A stretch of 64,000 nt of DNA, from positions 62,001 through 126,000 of the forward strand of contig NZ_VPFD01000015.1 in NCBI RefSeq assembly GCF_008014745.1. Direction: 5' to 3'. The notes below the pieces were generated by a model. The model had not been told where the DNA came from and did no database searches. It saw nothing but the letters and a program-made list of their open reading frames with translations. The translations under genes and the position numbers were made by a program. Shown here in pieces: positions 36,605-46,050 of this stretch. The stretch is from Massilia arenae (lineage in GTDB: Bacteria; Pseudomonadota; Gammaproteobacteria; Burkholderiales; Burkholderiaceae_D). Position 1 is the first letter of the stretch, and every line of letters starts with the position of its first letter.

Positions 36605-36662
36605 CACGGCTGCTGTCGGGAAATTTTACATTCTTCCGCGTATTTACTCGAAGTATTATATG

Positions 36663-36675
36663 CAAGTCATTGATT
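36663..36675 (-). promoter_or_regulatory. IHF consensus site upstream of the PEP-CTERM gene
   Basis: The minus-strand reading AATCAATGACTTG is an exact match to WATCAANNNNTTR. It lies in a markedly AT-rich stretch and its 3' edge is 19 bases upstream of the sigma-54 -24 element, a usual distance for IHF bending. Confidence 0.55.
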
Positions 36676-36693
36676 AATATAAAAATATCAATC

Positions 36694-36709
36694 AGGCACG
36701 CTTCCTGCT
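36694..36709 (+). promoter_or_regulatory. candidate sigma-54 (RpoN) promoter of the PEP-CTERM gene
   Basis: AGGCACG-CTTC-CTGCT compares with the consensus TGGCACG-N4-TTGCA; the essential GG (36695-36696) and GC (36707-36708) are exactly ten bases apart. Transcription would begin near 36720, leaving about 50 nt before the GTG. In exosortase systems the PrsK/PrsR pair is reported to act with RpoN on PEP-CTERM genes, which fits. Confidence 0.6.
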
Positions 36710-36773
36710 TAGTGTTGTATCGGTGACATCATTGTGATGTTTGCGAAAATCAACCAGAGAGATGGAGCAACAC

Positions 36774-37286
36774 GTGAAATTGGTAAAAAACCTGATGAAA
36801 GCGGCCCTGGCCACCGCCCTGCTGTCGGCCGGCGTTGCCAACGCAGCCCTGTACGAATTCAAGCTCAGCGGAGACTACACCGCAAGCTGGCAGCTGGACA
36901 CCGATCGCGATCCGGACAGCTCCGACAACAACGGGGGCCTGACTTTCGCCGAGGTGGCGGGCAATTTCGCGGGCTATGATGCCCTGGACATCACGTTCTT
37001 CAATTCGGCGATCAGCGGCGGCCTGCAGCTGTACGACTTCTACACCGACCGTTATGTGCTGACCGCGAATGGCCCGCAGCTGTACACCGGCAAGGAATCG
37101 CGCCATGAGTTCACCCTCGGCACCTTCTCGCTCACCGAATACGCTGGCTTTGGCAACTACGTCCTGACCATCAGCGACCTCGATGCCCTGCCGGATCCGG
37201 TCGAAGTGCCGGAGCCGGCCAGCGCCGCGCTGCTGGCCGCCGGCCTGGGCCTGCTGGCTGCCCGTCGCCGCAAGAACGTCAAATAA
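36774..37286 (+). CDS. PEP-CTERM sorting domain protein
   Basis: 170 residues starting from GTG, with GGAG six bases upstream. Signal peptide (MKLVKNLMKAALATALLSAGVANA), then a strand-rich domain of about 115 residues starting ALYEFKLSGDYTASWQ, and a C-terminal VPEP motif, hydrophobic helix AALLAAGLGLLA and basic end RRRKN. This tripartite tail is the exosortase recognition signal, so the protein is presumably secreted, cleaved and placed on the surface or in the biofilm matrix. The exosortase itself is not in the window. The passenger domain resembles other PEP-CTERM cargo without known function. Confidence 0.9.
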   Translation: MKLVKNLMKAALATALLSAGVANAALYEFKLSGDYTASWQLDTDRDPDSSDNNGGLTFAEVAGNFAGYDALDITFFNSAISGGLQLYDFYTDRYVLTANGPQLYTGKESRHEFTLGTFSLTEYAGFGNYVLTISDLDALPDPVEVPEPASAALLAAGLGLLAARRRKNVK

Positions 37287-37306
37287 GCGACGTCAAATAG
37301 ACGCTA

Positions 37307-37753
37307 TCAGGGACGTGGCTGGCCTTGCCCAGCCTGCGTCCCGCCCTGCGTGGCCAGGTAGGCCACGATGTCCCCCGCCTGACGATCGCTCAGGAAGCTC
37401 ATGAAGCGCATCTTGTTTCCCGGGATGACCCTTTCCGAATCGCGGATAAAGGCCGTCAGATTCGCTTCGTCCCACACCAGCGTCGACGCCTTGAGCGCCG
37501 GAGAATATGCGTAGCCGGGCACGCTGCCCGCTTCACGTCCCAGCACGCCGTTCAGATGCGGCCCGAAGATATGGCCGGCCTTCGGCCCAAGCTCATGACA
37601 GCCGGCGCAGCGCGCGAACAGCTTGCGTCCAGCCTCGATCCGGGCCGGCGACGCTGCCTCGGACACTTGCCCCACGGCCGCCGTGTCGGTGCGACCGCAG
37701 CCGGCCAGGGCGAGCAACAGCAGGAATGCCTGTAGCGTTGGCGCCGTCCGCAT
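37307..37753 (-). CDS. class I c-type cytochrome, lipoprotein
   Basis: 148 residues. The N-terminus has a lipobox LALAGC at 15-19, so the protein is probably lipid-anchored in the periplasm. Heme binding CAGCH at about 49-53 and an axial Met in GNKMRFMSF; the fold follows the cytochrome c2 group (FGPHLNGVLGREAG). It likely carries electrons. It starts directly after the regA stop with no gap, so it is the last gene of the cyo-surf1-regBA operon. Cytochrome c is not needed by a bo3 quinol oxidase, so its role here is open. Confidence 0.9.
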   Translation of the reverse strand: MRTAPTLQAFLLLLALAGCGRTDTAAVGQVSEAASPARIEAGRKLFARCAGCHELGPKAGHIFGPHLNGVLGREAGSVPGYAYSPALKASTLVWDEANLTAFIRDSERVIPGNKMRFMSFLSDRQAGDIVAYLATQGGTQAGQGQPRP

Positions 37754-38293
37754 CTATTTCACCCGCTGCTTTTCGAGCTTGCGCGCCAGCGTGCGGCGGT
37801 GCATGCCCAGCCGCCGCGCCGCCTCCGAAATATTGAAATCGGTCTCGGCCAGCACGGCGTGGATGCGCTCCCATTCCAGGGTCTTGATCGAGGTCGAGCG
37901 GTTGGTCACCTCGACGTCGGTGCTGCCGGCGATGTGGCCGAAGGCGGCCTCGATATCGTCGGCGTCCGATGGCTTGGCCAGGTATTGCACGGCGCCCAGC
38001 TTGATCGCCTCGACCGCGGTGGCGATGCTGGCAAAGCCAGTCAGCACCACGATCAGCATATCCGGGTCGTGCTCGTGCAGCAGCTGCACGCAAGCCAGCC
38101 CCGAGGTATTGCCCTTGAGTTTCAGGTCGACCACGGCATAGCCGGGATTGTGCTGGGCCAGCAGGGCTTGCGCCTCGTCGTGGCCGGTGGCCCCCAGTAC
38201 GCGGTAGCCGCGCCGCTCGAAAGAGCGGGAGAGGGTGCGGGCGAAGGCTTCGTCGTCTTCGATAATGAGCAGCAGCGGCTCAGGATTCTGCAT
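37754..38293 (-). CDS. regA: RegA/PrrA/RoxR-type response regulator
   Basis: 179 residues: receiver domain with IIEDDE (Asp13-Asp14), phospho-acceptor Asp56 in VVDLKLKG and LTGFAS, then a short Pro-poor linker and a Fis-type helix-turn-helix NISEAARRLGMHRRTLARKL. This is the RegA family, global redox regulators of respiration, nitrogen and carbon metabolism. The start overlaps the end of regB by 14 bases. Its targets probably include this operon. Confidence 0.94.
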   Translation of the reverse strand: MQNPEPLLLIIEDDEAFARTLSRSFERRGYRVLGATGHDEAQALLAQHNPGYAVVDLKLKGNTSGLACVQLLHEHDPDMLIVVLTGFASIATAVEAIKLGAVQYLAKPSDADDIEAAFGHIAGSTDVEVTNRSTSIKTLEWERIHAVLAETDFNISEAARRLGMHRRTLARKLEKQRVK

Positions 38294-39638
38294 TGTCTAT
38301 TTCCTCTTCCAGTTCGATGGCGGCCAGCGGCAGGCGCACGGACACCTCGGCCCCGCCGTCCTCGTCCTGGCGGCGGTTGCGCGCCGTGACGGTGCCGCCG
38401 AGCTTGCGCACGACGTTCACCGCCAGGAACAGCCCCAGCCCGCCGCCGGGCTTGCCCTTGGTCGAGTGATAGGGCTTGCCAAAATGGGCCAGCATGCTGG
38501 GCGCGAAGCCGGGGCCGCGGTCGAACACGGTCAGCACCAGGGTGCGCTCGTCGATGTGGGCGTCCATATAGACCCAGTCGGGCGAGGCCTCGAGCGCGTT
38601 GTCGAGCAGGTTGTCGATCGTCTGGCGCAGCGCCGAGTCGCTCGCCACCGGCAGGTCCTCGGCGATGCGGTTATTGTAGATGAAGGTGCGCACCGGACGG
38701 CTGGCTTCCCAGCCTTCGGCGAGCTCATTGAGGAAGCGGCTGACGGTGGTGCGCTCGGCCGACTCGCCGCGCGCTTCGCCGGCCGACAGCAGGATGCCGC
38801 TGACGATGGCCTTGCAGCGCTTGAGCTGGGTCTGCATCTCGGTCAGTTCGCCCAGCATCTCGGGATTGTTGCGAAACTCGGGCATGCGCTTCCAGTCGCC
38901 CAGGATCACCGAGACCGTCGACAGCGGCGTGCCCAGCTCGTGGGCGGCGCCGCTGGCAAGAAGGCCCATGCGCACGATGTGCTCTTCTTCGGCCGCGCGC
39001 TGGCGCAGCGCGGCCAGCTGGGTCGCCTTGTCGCGCACGTTGTCCGAAATGCGCGAGATGAACATCACCAACAGCGCCGCATTGAGCGCGAAGCAGACCA
39101 GCAGGCCCTGCACGTACAGGCTGCCGATGCCGCGCGCATGGTCGAACGGCAGCGCGAGGGGCTGGGCGTAGATGGCCAGGCCGGCCATGCAGGCGATCGT
39201 GACCAGCACGATGCTCCAGGTCCACAGCACGTCGAGCAGCACGGCCGAGACGATCACCTGCAGCAGGTACAGGAAGGCGAAGGGATTGGTGGTGCCGCCC
39301 GACAGGTAGAGCAGCACGGTGAGGCTGGAGACGTCGACCAGGATCGCCAGGAACATCTCGCCATTGGAGACCGGGCGCCGTTCGTGCCAGCGCAGGTGGC
39401 TGGCGACGTTGAAGGCGATCAGGCAGGCCAGCACCTGCAGCATGTGCACCAGCGGCAGCTCGATCCGGAAGATCATGATGGCCGAGGCGATGGTGGTGAT
39501 CTGGCCGATGACGGCGATCCAGCGCAGCTCGATCAGCTGCAGCATATTCTTGTGGCCGGCCGCGAACTCGACGTTGGCGGCGGCGGCCGACGGCGACGAG
39601 CGCGCCGCCCTGGCAAAGAAATCCAGCGGAGATTGCAT
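38280..39638 (-). CDS. regB: RegB/PrrB/RoxS-type redox-sensing histidine kinase
   Basis: 452 residues from MQSPLDFFAR. Six membrane helices; the ubiquinone-binding heptapeptide GGXXNPF is at 114-120 (GGTTNPF). The kinase core has the family-specific H-box ASGAAHELGTPLS with His233, a Cys275 in RCKAIVSGIL at the place of the redox Cys of Rhodobacter RegB, the N-box DNLLDNALEA and GGGLGLFLA. It should sense quinone pool redox state. An extension upstream of this Met would overlap surf1 and is not supported. Downstream of surf1 by 52 bases. Confidence 0.94.
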   Translation of the reverse strand: MQSPLDFFARAARSSPSAAAANVEFAAGHKNMLQLIELRWIAVIGQITTIASAIMIFRIELPLVHMLQVLACLIAFNVASHLRWHERRPVSNGEMFLAILVDVSSLTVLLYLSGGTTNPFAFLYLLQVIVSAVLLDVLWTWSIVLVTIACMAGLAIYAQPLALPFDHARGIGSLYVQGLLVCFALNAALLVMFISRISDNVRDKATQLAALRQRAAEEEHIVRMGLLASGAAHELGTPLSTVSVILGDWKRMPEFRNNPEMLGELTEMQTQLKRCKAIVSGILLSAGEARGESAERTTVSRFLNELAEGWEASRPVRTFIYNNRIAEDLPVASDSALRQTIDNLLDNALEASPDWVYMDAHIDERTLVLTVFDRGPGFAPSMLAHFGKPYHSTKGKPGGGLGLFLAVNVVRKLGGTVTARNRRQDEDGGAEVSVRLPLAAIELEEEIDNAES

Positions 39639-39690
39639 CGGAATCCGTGTTGTCTGTCCTGCGGCCAGCGCGCATGGCGCGCCAGGCGTC

Positions 39691-40512
39691 TTAATCGTCG
39701 GCGTCGCCGCTGCGCCGGGCCCTTGCCTCATAGCGCACGATCCACCACGTGGCGGCGGCTACCATGAGGGCCAGAGCATACCAAGTGAGCGCGTAGACGA
39801 GGTGATTATTCGGGAACGAGATGACGGTCAGGCCGCCGACCGCCGTTTCCGGCGCGTCCTTCGGATCCTGGCCCTTGCTGGCGTCGACGAAGAACGGCGC
39901 GACGTTCGCGGGGTCGAGGCCGCGCGCGGCGGCGATGGCGCCCACTTCGCGCGCATACCAGCGGTTGTTGACGGGATCGTTATCGCGCAGGAAACCGCTT
40001 TTCGGTTCGGCGATGCGCAGCAGGCCGGTGAGCGCGACCGGCGCGCTAGCAGCGGCCGCGCACGGGTCGCCGGCGGCCTTGTTGGCCGGGTACTGCTGCG
40101 CGATATTGCCGCTCGACAGAATGAAACCGCGGTTGACGAGGATGATGTGGCCCGAGTCAAGGCATAACGGCGTGAGCAGCCAGAAACCGGCGCCGAGATC
40201 GGACAGCGCTTGCACCGGTGTGGTCAATTCGTAGAGATAGTGGCCCGACAGGCGCACGCGCCGGTATTCGTCGGACTCTTTTGAAATCTGCGGCCATTGC
40301 GTCGCCGATGGCGGCGCAACGGGATCCGCATGAACGCGTGCGTCGACGCGTTCGATCAGGTCCAGTTTCCATTGCAGGCGAAACACCTGCCAGGTGCCAA
40401 GACCGGCAAACAGCACGAACAGCAGCAGGGCCGCCACTGCCAGGGCGCGCCGCACGAAGGCGGAGCGGTGAGGGTGTGCCGGCACTACCGGCTGTTCGTG
40501 CACTACTGCCAT
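39691..40512 (-). CDS. surf1: SURF1 family oxidase assembly protein
   Basis: 273 residues with two membrane helices (about 21-42 and 240-261) flanking a periplasmic domain, the SURF1 topology. Visible are LGTWQVFRLQWK after helix 1, Y-R-R-V-x-L-x-G-x-Y, ILVNRGFI, PNNHLVYALTWYALA before helix 2. SURF1 handles heme for heme-copper oxidases. Its ATG directly follows the cyoD TAA. Next to a quinol oxidase this recalls the Surf1q gene in the quinol oxidase operon of Paracoccus denitrificans. Confidence 0.92.
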   Translation of the reverse strand: MAVVHEQPVVPAHPHRSAFVRRALAVAALLLFVLFAGLGTWQVFRLQWKLDLIERVDARVHADPVAPPSATQWPQISKESDEYRRVRLSGHYLYELTTPVQALSDLGAGFWLLTPLCLDSGHIILVNRGFILSSGNIAQQYPANKAAGDPCAAAASAPVALTGLLRIAEPKSGFLRDNDPVNNRWYAREVGAIAAARGLDPANVAPFFVDASKGQDPKDAPETAVGGLTVISFPNNHLVYALTWYALALMVAAATWWIVRYEARARRSGDADD

Positions 40513-40890
40513 TTAGGTCATGTCGTGGGTGCTGTTCGGACCCATGCCCGGCATCATATTGGTGTTCATATGATGCATGACCCAGATCGAACCGGCCAGG
40601 ACGATGACCAGGATGACGACCGTCAGGATGGCGGCCATCATGTTCCAGCCGCCTTCCGACTTCGAGCTAAGGTGCAGGAAGTACACCATCTGCACGATCA
40701 GCTGCACGCCGGCGAACAGCAGGATGACCCACTTGGTGGTCTCTGGCGCCAGCACGTTGCCCATCACCAGCCAGAACGGGATGATCGTCAGGATCGCTGC
40801 CAGCGCGAAGCCGATCAGGTAATCCTTCTGGCTGTAGTGCGTCACGTAGACGTCGTGGCCATGATGGCCGTGGTCGTGGTGGTCGCTCAT
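40513..40890 (-). CDS. cyoD: cytochrome o ubiquinol oxidase subunit IV
   Basis: 125 residues: a His-rich N-terminus ([13 protein letters not shown]), then three membrane helices and a Met-rich end (HHMNTNMMPGMG). It fits CyoD, a small assembly subunit of the bo3 oxidase, including VYFLHLSSKSEGGWN. The ATG overlaps the cyoC stop (ATGA). The N- and C-terminal metal-binding-like residues are more extensive than in E. coli. Confidence 0.93.
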   Translation of the reverse strand: MSDHHDHGHHGHDVYVTHYSQKDYLIGFALAAILTIIPFWLVMGNVLAPETTKWVILLFAGVQLIVQMVYFLHLSSKSEGGWNMMAAILTVVILVIVLAGSIWVMHHMNTNMMPGMGPNSTHDMT

Positions 40891-41525
40891 GGCAGGACTC
40901 CCATCAGGTAGACAAAGGTGAAGACGAAGATCCAGATCAGGTCCAGGAAGTGCCAGAACAGCGACAGGCACGACAGGCGACGGAAGTTCTCCGGGGTCAG
41001 GCCGTGTTTACCCAGCTGGAAGAACAGGGTCACCAGCCAGATGATGCCGAACGTCACGTGCAGGCCGTGGGTACCGACCAGCGCGAAGAACGCGGTCAGG
41101 AAGCCCGAACGCTGCGGACCGGCGCCCATGTGGATCAGGTGCTGGAACTCATAGATTTCCACGCACAGGAAGGCCAGGCCCAGGATGCCGGTCGCGACCA
41201 GCCACATGCGGGTCTTGGCCAGGTTCTTCGCTTGCGCGGCGATCATGGCGAAGCCGAAGGTCAGCGACGACACCAGCAGGAACGCGGTGTTGAGCGCGAT
41301 CAGCGGCAGCTCGAACAGCTCGGCGCCGGTCGGACCGCCGGCGTACGAGCGGCCTTGCACCGCGTAGGTCGCGAACAGGGACGCGAAGATGAGGCAGTCG
41401 CTCATCAGGTAGAGCCAGAAGCCCAGCAGCGTGCCCTGCTCCGGGTGGTGTTCGCGGGCGATGTAGCGCCCGCTCACGTCGTCGGCGACGCTGCCGCCGG
41501 TTACAGTTGCTTTAAGTTCAGACAT
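40887..41525 (-). CDS. cyoC: cytochrome o ubiquinol oxidase subunit III
   Basis: 212 residues with five membrane helices, [21 protein letters not shown] near 35-55 and the [12 protein letters not shown] helix, as in CyoC of about 204 residues. A non-catalytic core subunit next to CyoB. It overlaps cyoB by eight bases and cyoD by four. Confidence 0.94.
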   Translation of the reverse strand: MSELKATVTGGSVADDVSGRYIAREHHPEQGTLLGFWLYLMSDCLIFASLFATYAVQGRSYAGGPTGAELFELPLIALNTAFLLVSSLTFGFAMIAAQAKNLAKTRMWLVATGILGLAFLCVEIYEFQHLIHMGAGPQRSGFLTAFFALVGTHGLHVTFGIIWLVTLFFQLGKHGLTPENFRRLSCLSLFWHFLDLIWIFVFTFVYLMGVLP

Positions 41526-43527
41526 GGCTTTCCAGCATACGGGTGCGCTCTGCTTCAGTACGGGCCACTTCTTCGGCCGGAATGTAGTAGTCGCGCTTGT
41601 AGTTGAAGGTATGGATGATGATCGCGACCATCATCGCGATGAACGACGCCACGGTCAGCGCCCACATATGCCAGATGATGCCGAAACCCACCACGCACGA
41701 GATCGCGGAGATGATGATGCCGGCGCCGGTGTTCTTCGGCATATGGATCGCCACGAAGTCCTTCAGCGGACGACGGTAGCCGTTCTTCTTCATGTCGGCG
41801 AAGGTGTCGTTGTCGTACACCACCGGGGTGAAGGCGAAGTTGTAGTCTGGCGGTGGCGACGAGGTCGCCCACTCCAGGGTACGGCCTTCCCACGGGTCGC
41901 CGGTGAAGTCGCGCAGACGAGCGGTGTTGCGGTCACGGAAGCTGACATAGAACTGCATCAGCAGCGCGCCGATACCACCGGCAATCATCAGGGTGCCCAC
42001 GAACGAGATCTGGAACAGCCACTGCACCGAAGGATCGTCGAAGTGACTCACGCGACGGGTGTAGCCCATGAAGCCCAGGATGTACGGTGGGGTGAACGCG
42101 ACCCAGAAACCGATCGACCACAACCAGAACGAGACCAGGCCCCAGAAACGGTCCAGCTTGTAGCCGAAGGCTTTCGGGAACCAGTAGTTGATACCGGCGA
42201 AGATACCGAACACGACACCGCCGATGATGACGTTGTGGAAGTGAGCGATCAGGAACAGCGAGTTGTGCAGCACGAAGTCGGCCGCCGGGATGGCCAGCAT
42301 CACGCCGGTCATGCCGCCGATGACGAAGGTCAGCATGAACGAGATCGTCCACATCATCGGCAGTTCGAAGCGGATGCGGCCGCGGTACATGGTGAACAGC
42401 CAGTTGAAGATCTTGGCGCCGGTCGGGATCGAGATGATCATCGTCGTGATGCCGAAGAACGCGTTGACGCTGGCGCCCGAACCCATGGTGAAGAAGTGGT
42501 GCAGCCACACCAGGTACGAGAGGACCATGATGACGCAGGTCGCGTACACCATCGAGGTGTAGCCGAACAGGCGCTTGCCGCAGAAGGTCGAGACGACTTC
42601 GGAGAAGATACCGAAGGCCGGCAGGATCAGGATGTAGACCTCAGGGTGGCCCCAGATCCAGATCAGGTTGACGTACATCATCGGGTTGCCGCCACGGTCG
42701 CTCGTGAAGAACGCGGTGTCGAGCAGGCGGTCCATGCCCAGCATGGCCAGCACGGCGGTCAGGATCGGGAAGGTGACGACGATCAGGATGTTGGTGCACA
42801 GCGAGGTCCAGACGAAGACTGGCATCTTCATCAGGTCCATGCCCGGCGCACGCATCTTGATGATGGTGACGATCAGGTTGACGCCCGACAGGGTGGTACC
42901 GACACCCGCGATCTGCAGCGCCCAGATGTAGTAGTCGACGCCGACACCCGGACTTGCCAGGATGCCCGACAGCGGCGGATACGCCAGCCAGCCGGTGCGT
43001 GCGAACTCACCCACGAACAGCGATGCCATGATCAGCACGGCGCCCATGGTGGTCATCCAGAACGAGAAGTTGTTCAGGAACGGGAAGGCCACGTCGCGCG
43101 CACCGATCTGCAGCGGCACCACGTAGTTCATCAGGCCCGTCACGAACGGCATCGCCACGAAGAAGATCATGATCACGCCGTGGGCGGTGAAGATCTGGTC
43201 GTAGTGGTGCGGCGGCAGGAAGCCGGCGTTGTCGCCGAAGGCGATCGCCTGCTGGGCGCGCATCATCAGGGCGTCGGCAAAGCCGCGCAGCAGCATGATC
43301 AGGCCCAGGATCATGTACATGATCCCGATTTTCTTGTGGTCGATACTGGTGATCCAGTCCTTCCACAGGGTGCCCCACAGGCGGAAGTACGACAGGATGG
43401 CCACGAGGGCCAGGCCGCCGACGATCACGCCTGCGAAGGTAGCGAGCAGAATCGGCTCATGGAGCGGGATCGCGTCCCAGCCCAGCCGACCGAAGATAAA
43501 CTTCGTCAAGTCGAATGATTCTTGCAT
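41518..43527 (-). CDS. cyoB: cytochrome o ubiquinol oxidase subunit I
   Basis: 669 residues, 15 membrane helices, as in the E. coli subunit (663). Heme-copper ligands are visible: FTAHGVIM (low-spin heme), WGHPEVYIL with the His-Tyr cross-link, WLHHFFT and [11 protein letters not shown]. The ubiquinol site residues known in E. coli (Arg71, Asp75, His98, Gln101) have counterparts in [15 protein letters not shown] and LPPHHYDQ, so it oxidises quinol rather than cytochrome c. It reduces oxygen and pumps protons. Two bases downstream of cyoA. Confidence 0.97.
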   Translation of the reverse strand: MQESFDLTKFIFGRLGWDAIPLHEPILLATFAGVIVGGLALVAILSYFRLWGTLWKDWITSIDHKKIGIMYMILGLIMLLRGFADALMMRAQQAIAFGDNAGFLPPHHYDQIFTAHGVIMIFFVAMPFVTGLMNYVVPLQIGARDVAFPFLNNFSFWMTTMGAVLIMASLFVGEFARTGWLAYPPLSGILASPGVGVDYYIWALQIAGVGTTLSGVNLIVTIIKMRAPGMDLMKMPVFVWTSLCTNILIVVTFPILTAVLAMLGMDRLLDTAFFTSDRGGNPMMYVNLIWIWGHPEVYILILPAFGIFSEVVSTFCGKRLFGYTSMVYATCVIMVLSYLVWLHHFFTMGSGASVNAFFGITTMIISIPTGAKIFNWLFTMYRGRIRFELPMMWTISFMLTFVIGGMTGVMLAIPAADFVLHNSLFLIAHFHNVIIGGVVFGIFAGINYWFPKAFGYKLDRFWGLVSFWLWSIGFWVAFTPPYILGFMGYTRRVSHFDDPSVQWLFQISFVGTLMIAGGIGALLMQFYVSFRDRNTARLRDFTGDPWEGRTLEWATSSPPPDYNFAFTPVVYDNDTFADMKKNGYRRPLKDFVAIHMPKNTGAGIIISAISCVVGFGIIWHMWALTVASFIAMMVAIIIHTFNYKRDYYIPAEEVARTEAERTRMLESHV

Positions 43528-43529
43528 GA

Positions 43530-44537
43530 TTACTTCATCAAGGTATTAATAGGAGCGACGCACATTTCCAGTGCTTCCGCCAGCTGCGACTTGCCACCCT
43601 TTGATTGCTGGCGGATAGCGGCGGCCATCTGGTTGCGCTTGTCGTCTTCGTGCATCTGCTGGTTCATGCACATGGTGCCTTCCGCCACGCAGCGGTTGAC
43701 GACACGGTTGAACAGCGCAGGCTCGACCTGGCCGTAGTGGCGCACGGCCTCCTTGGCGGTCGGCTTTTCCAGCACCAGGTAGTCGGCGCGATCCAGGACG
43801 GCTGGATTGGCCTTCATTTCCTGCACCCAGGTGTTGAACTCTTCGTTGGTGACGCCTTTATAGGCGAACTTCATGTGCGAGAAACCGTCGCCGCTGAAGT
43901 TGGCCGACAGGCCGTGGTAGTCACCGGTCTTGTTGAGCACAGCGTTCAATTCGGTCTGCATGCCGGGCATCGTGTAGATCATGCCGGCCAGCGTCGGAAT
44001 ATAAAAGGTGTTCATCACGGTCGATGCCGTCATCTTGAAGCGGATCGGGGTATCGATCGGGGTCACCAGCTGGTTGACCGAGGCGATGCCCTGCTCTGGA
44101 TAGATGAACAGCCATTTCCAGTCCAGCGCCACGACCTGCACTTCGAGTGGCTTGGTCGATGCCGGGATCGGACGGTGTTCGTCCAGGCGTTCGAGCGGAC
44201 GGTAAGGATCGAGCTTGTGGGTGCTGACCCAGGTGATCAGGCCAAGGACGATGATGATCAGGAGCGGTGCGCCCCAGATGATGAGCTCGAGCTTGGTCGA
44301 GTGGTCCCAATCGGGTTCGTACTTCGCGTTGGCGTTCTTGCGATAGCGCCAGGCGAACAGGACAGTCAAGATCATCACAGGGACGATAATCAACAACATC
44401 AGCACAACCGATATGGTGATCAGATCGGCCTGCTGCTTCGCAATATCACCGGTGGGATTCATTACGACCGTATTGCAGCCGGCCAGCGCTGCAAGCGAAA
44501 GTAATGGGAGTCCGCGGCGGACAATTTTAGGAATCAT
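43530..44537 (-). CDS. cyoA: cytochrome o ubiquinol oxidase subunit II
   Basis: 335 residues. Signal peptide with lipobox LAALAGC (Cys at about 21), two membrane helices and a periplasmic cupredoxin domain lacking the CuA ligands, the mark of quinol oxidases ([36 protein letters not shown]). The C-terminal extension binds CyoB. First gene of the operon; no clear Shine-Dalgarno sequence before its ATG. The upstream region is shared with a divergent transporter. Confidence 0.95.
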   Translation of the reverse strand: MIPKIVRRGLPLLSLAALAGCNTVVMNPTGDIAKQQADLITISVVLMLLIIVPVMILTVLFAWRYRKNANAKYEPDWDHSTKLELIIWGAPLLIIIVLGLITWVSTHKLDPYRPLERLDEHRPIPASTKPLEVQVVALDWKWLFIYPEQGIASVNQLVTPIDTPIRFKMTASTVMNTFYIPTLAGMIYTMPGMQTELNAVLNKTGDYHGLSANFSGDGFSHMKFAYKGVTNEEFNTWVQEMKANPAVLDRADYLVLEKPTAKEAVRHYGQVEPALFNRVVNRCVAEGTMCMNQQMHEDDKRNQMAAAIRQQSKGGKSQLAEALEMCVAPINTLMK

Positions 44538-44586
44538 GCTAGGTATCTAACGTTACATGGAAGGAGAACATGCTACTGTAATGCCA

Positions 44587-44659
44587 ACGGTCGCCAAAGA
44601 ACATTGGACACATTGTCCCACCTTTGCCGGAGTGCAATTTTAACAACAGTGGCGACCGT
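44587..44659. promoter_or_regulatory. 10-bp inverted repeat between cyoA and the divergent MFS gene
   Basis: ACGGTCGCCA at 44587-44596 pairs perfectly with TGGCGACCGT at 44650-44659. Between them lies a smaller palindrome, GGACA-CAT-TGTCC at 44606-44618. The right arm is 22 bases before the MFS ATG and the left arm 50 bases before cyoA. Candidates are a looped operator or a RegA-related site; no FNR-type TTGAT-N4-ATCAA is seen. Confidence 0.45.
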
Positions 44660-44681
44660 CGACTTCTCTGGAGAACACAAT

Positions 44682-46025
44682 ATGCAAAGCACGACGACGT
44701 ACGGCGGCGCAGGGGCCGCTCCAATCACACACCCGCACAGCGGGGCTCGCAACATCAACGCCAGGGATGCGCACGTCGATCCCGGTGACATCGCCGTTGG
44801 CGTCGTCATCGGCCGGTCGGCCGAATACTTCGAGTTCTTCACGTACGCAATCGCGTCGGCACTCGTCTTCCCCGCCATTTTCTTCCCATGGGCGGACCGG
44901 CTCGACGCCACCCTGTATTCCTTCGCGATCTTCGCGCTCGCCTTCATAGCACGACCGATCGGCACGGTCGCGTTCATGGCGATCCAGAAGCGCTGGAGCC
45001 GCGACATGAAGCTCGGCATTTCCCTGCTCATGATGGGTACCAGCACCGTCGTCATCGCCATGCTCCCGAGCTATAGTGAAATCGGCGCCACCGCGATCGT
45101 CCTGCTGGCAGCCTTGCGCATCGCCCAGGGTTTCGCCCAGGGTGGTTCGTGGGATGGACTGCCTTCGCTGCTGGCTCTTAGCGCACCCGAGAACAAGCGC
45201 GGATGGTACGCCATGCTCGGACAATTGAGCGCACCGCTTGGCTTCGTGATCGCGGCCGGCATTTTCGCCTTCCTGATCACCTATACGGCCGAAGAAGATT
45301 TCCTGACCTGGGGCTGGCGCTTCCCGTTCTTCGTCGCCTTCGCCATCAACGTGGTCGGCACCTTCGCCCGCCTGCGCCTGGCCAGCACGCCCGAGTATTC
45401 GCGCCTGCTCGACTCGCACCACCTCGATCCGGCCCCGGTCGGCGAACTGGTGAGCAAGCAAGGCAGCAATATCGCCATCGGCGCCATGGCTGCCCTGGCC
45501 AGCTACGCCCTGTTCCACCTGGTGACCGTGTTCCCGCTGTCCTGGATCCAGCTGTACGATACCCGTCCGATGGATGAGTTCCTGCACGTCCAGATGTGGG
45601 GCGCCGGCCTCGCGGCGATCGCCATGCTGATCTCGGGCGTCGTCGCCGACAAGCTGGGTCGCCGCACCACCCTCGGCACCGCCGCGGCGCTGATCGCCCT
45701 GTATTCGGCCTCGATCCCGTTCCTGCTCGATAGCGGTACCGGCGGCCAGAATGCCTTCATCCTGATCGGCTTCACCCTGCTCGGCTTCTCCTACGGCCAG
45801 GCAGCGGGCGCCACGACCTCGAACTTCCTGAAGCACTTCCGCTACACCGGCGCGGCGCTGACGTCGGACCTCGCCTGGCTGGTCGGCGCGGCCTTCGCAC
45901 CGCTGGTCGCCCTCGGCCTGTCGGCGCACTTTGGCCTGGGTTATGTCAGCCTCTACCTGCTGTCGGGCGCCGTGGCCTCGCTGGCGGCACTGAGCCTGAA
46001 CCGCAAGCTGGAGATTCGCGACTGA
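44682..46025 (+). CDS. MFS transporter, MHS-like, with degenerate loop motif A
   Basis: 447 residues from MQSTTTYGGAG; GGAGA is upstream. Twelve membrane helices: GRSAEYFEFFTYAIASALVF in helix 1 and ALRIAQGFAQGGSWDGL in helix 4 follow the MHS plan. The first cytosolic loop, normally GxxxDRxGRR, is MAIQKRWSRDMK here, while the second-half motif VADKLGRRTTL is kept. Substrate unknown; divergent from cyoABCD, so expression may respond to the same respiratory signals. Followed by a good terminator. Confidence 0.88.
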   Translation: MQSTTTYGGAGAAPITHPHSGARNINARDAHVDPGDIAVGVVIGRSAEYFEFFTYAIASALVFPAIFFPWADRLDATLYSFAIFALAFIARPIGTVAFMAIQKRWSRDMKLGISLLMMGTSTVVIAMLPSYSEIGATAIVLLAALRIAQGFAQGGSWDGLPSLLALSAPENKRGWYAMLGQLSAPLGFVIAAGIFAFLITYTAEEDFLTWGWRFPFFVAFAINVVGTFARLRLASTPEYSRLLDSHHLDPAPVGELVSKQGSNIAIGAMAALASYALFHLVTVFPLSWIQLYDTRPMDEFLHVQMWGAGLAAIAMLISGVVADKLGRRTTLGTAAALIALYSASIPFLLDSGTGGQNAFILIGFTLLGFSYGQAAGATTSNFLKHFRYTGAALTSDLAWLVGAAFAPLVALGLSAHFGLGYVSLYLLSGAVASLAALSLNRKLEIRD

Positions 46026-46050
46026 TGATTGTCGCTTAGCGTGAAACGAC

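Noticed and set aside
41524..43518. 664-codon plus-strand frame opposite cyoB
   Set aside because: His/Asp/Arg-rich nonsense composition; cyoB on the other strand is certain.
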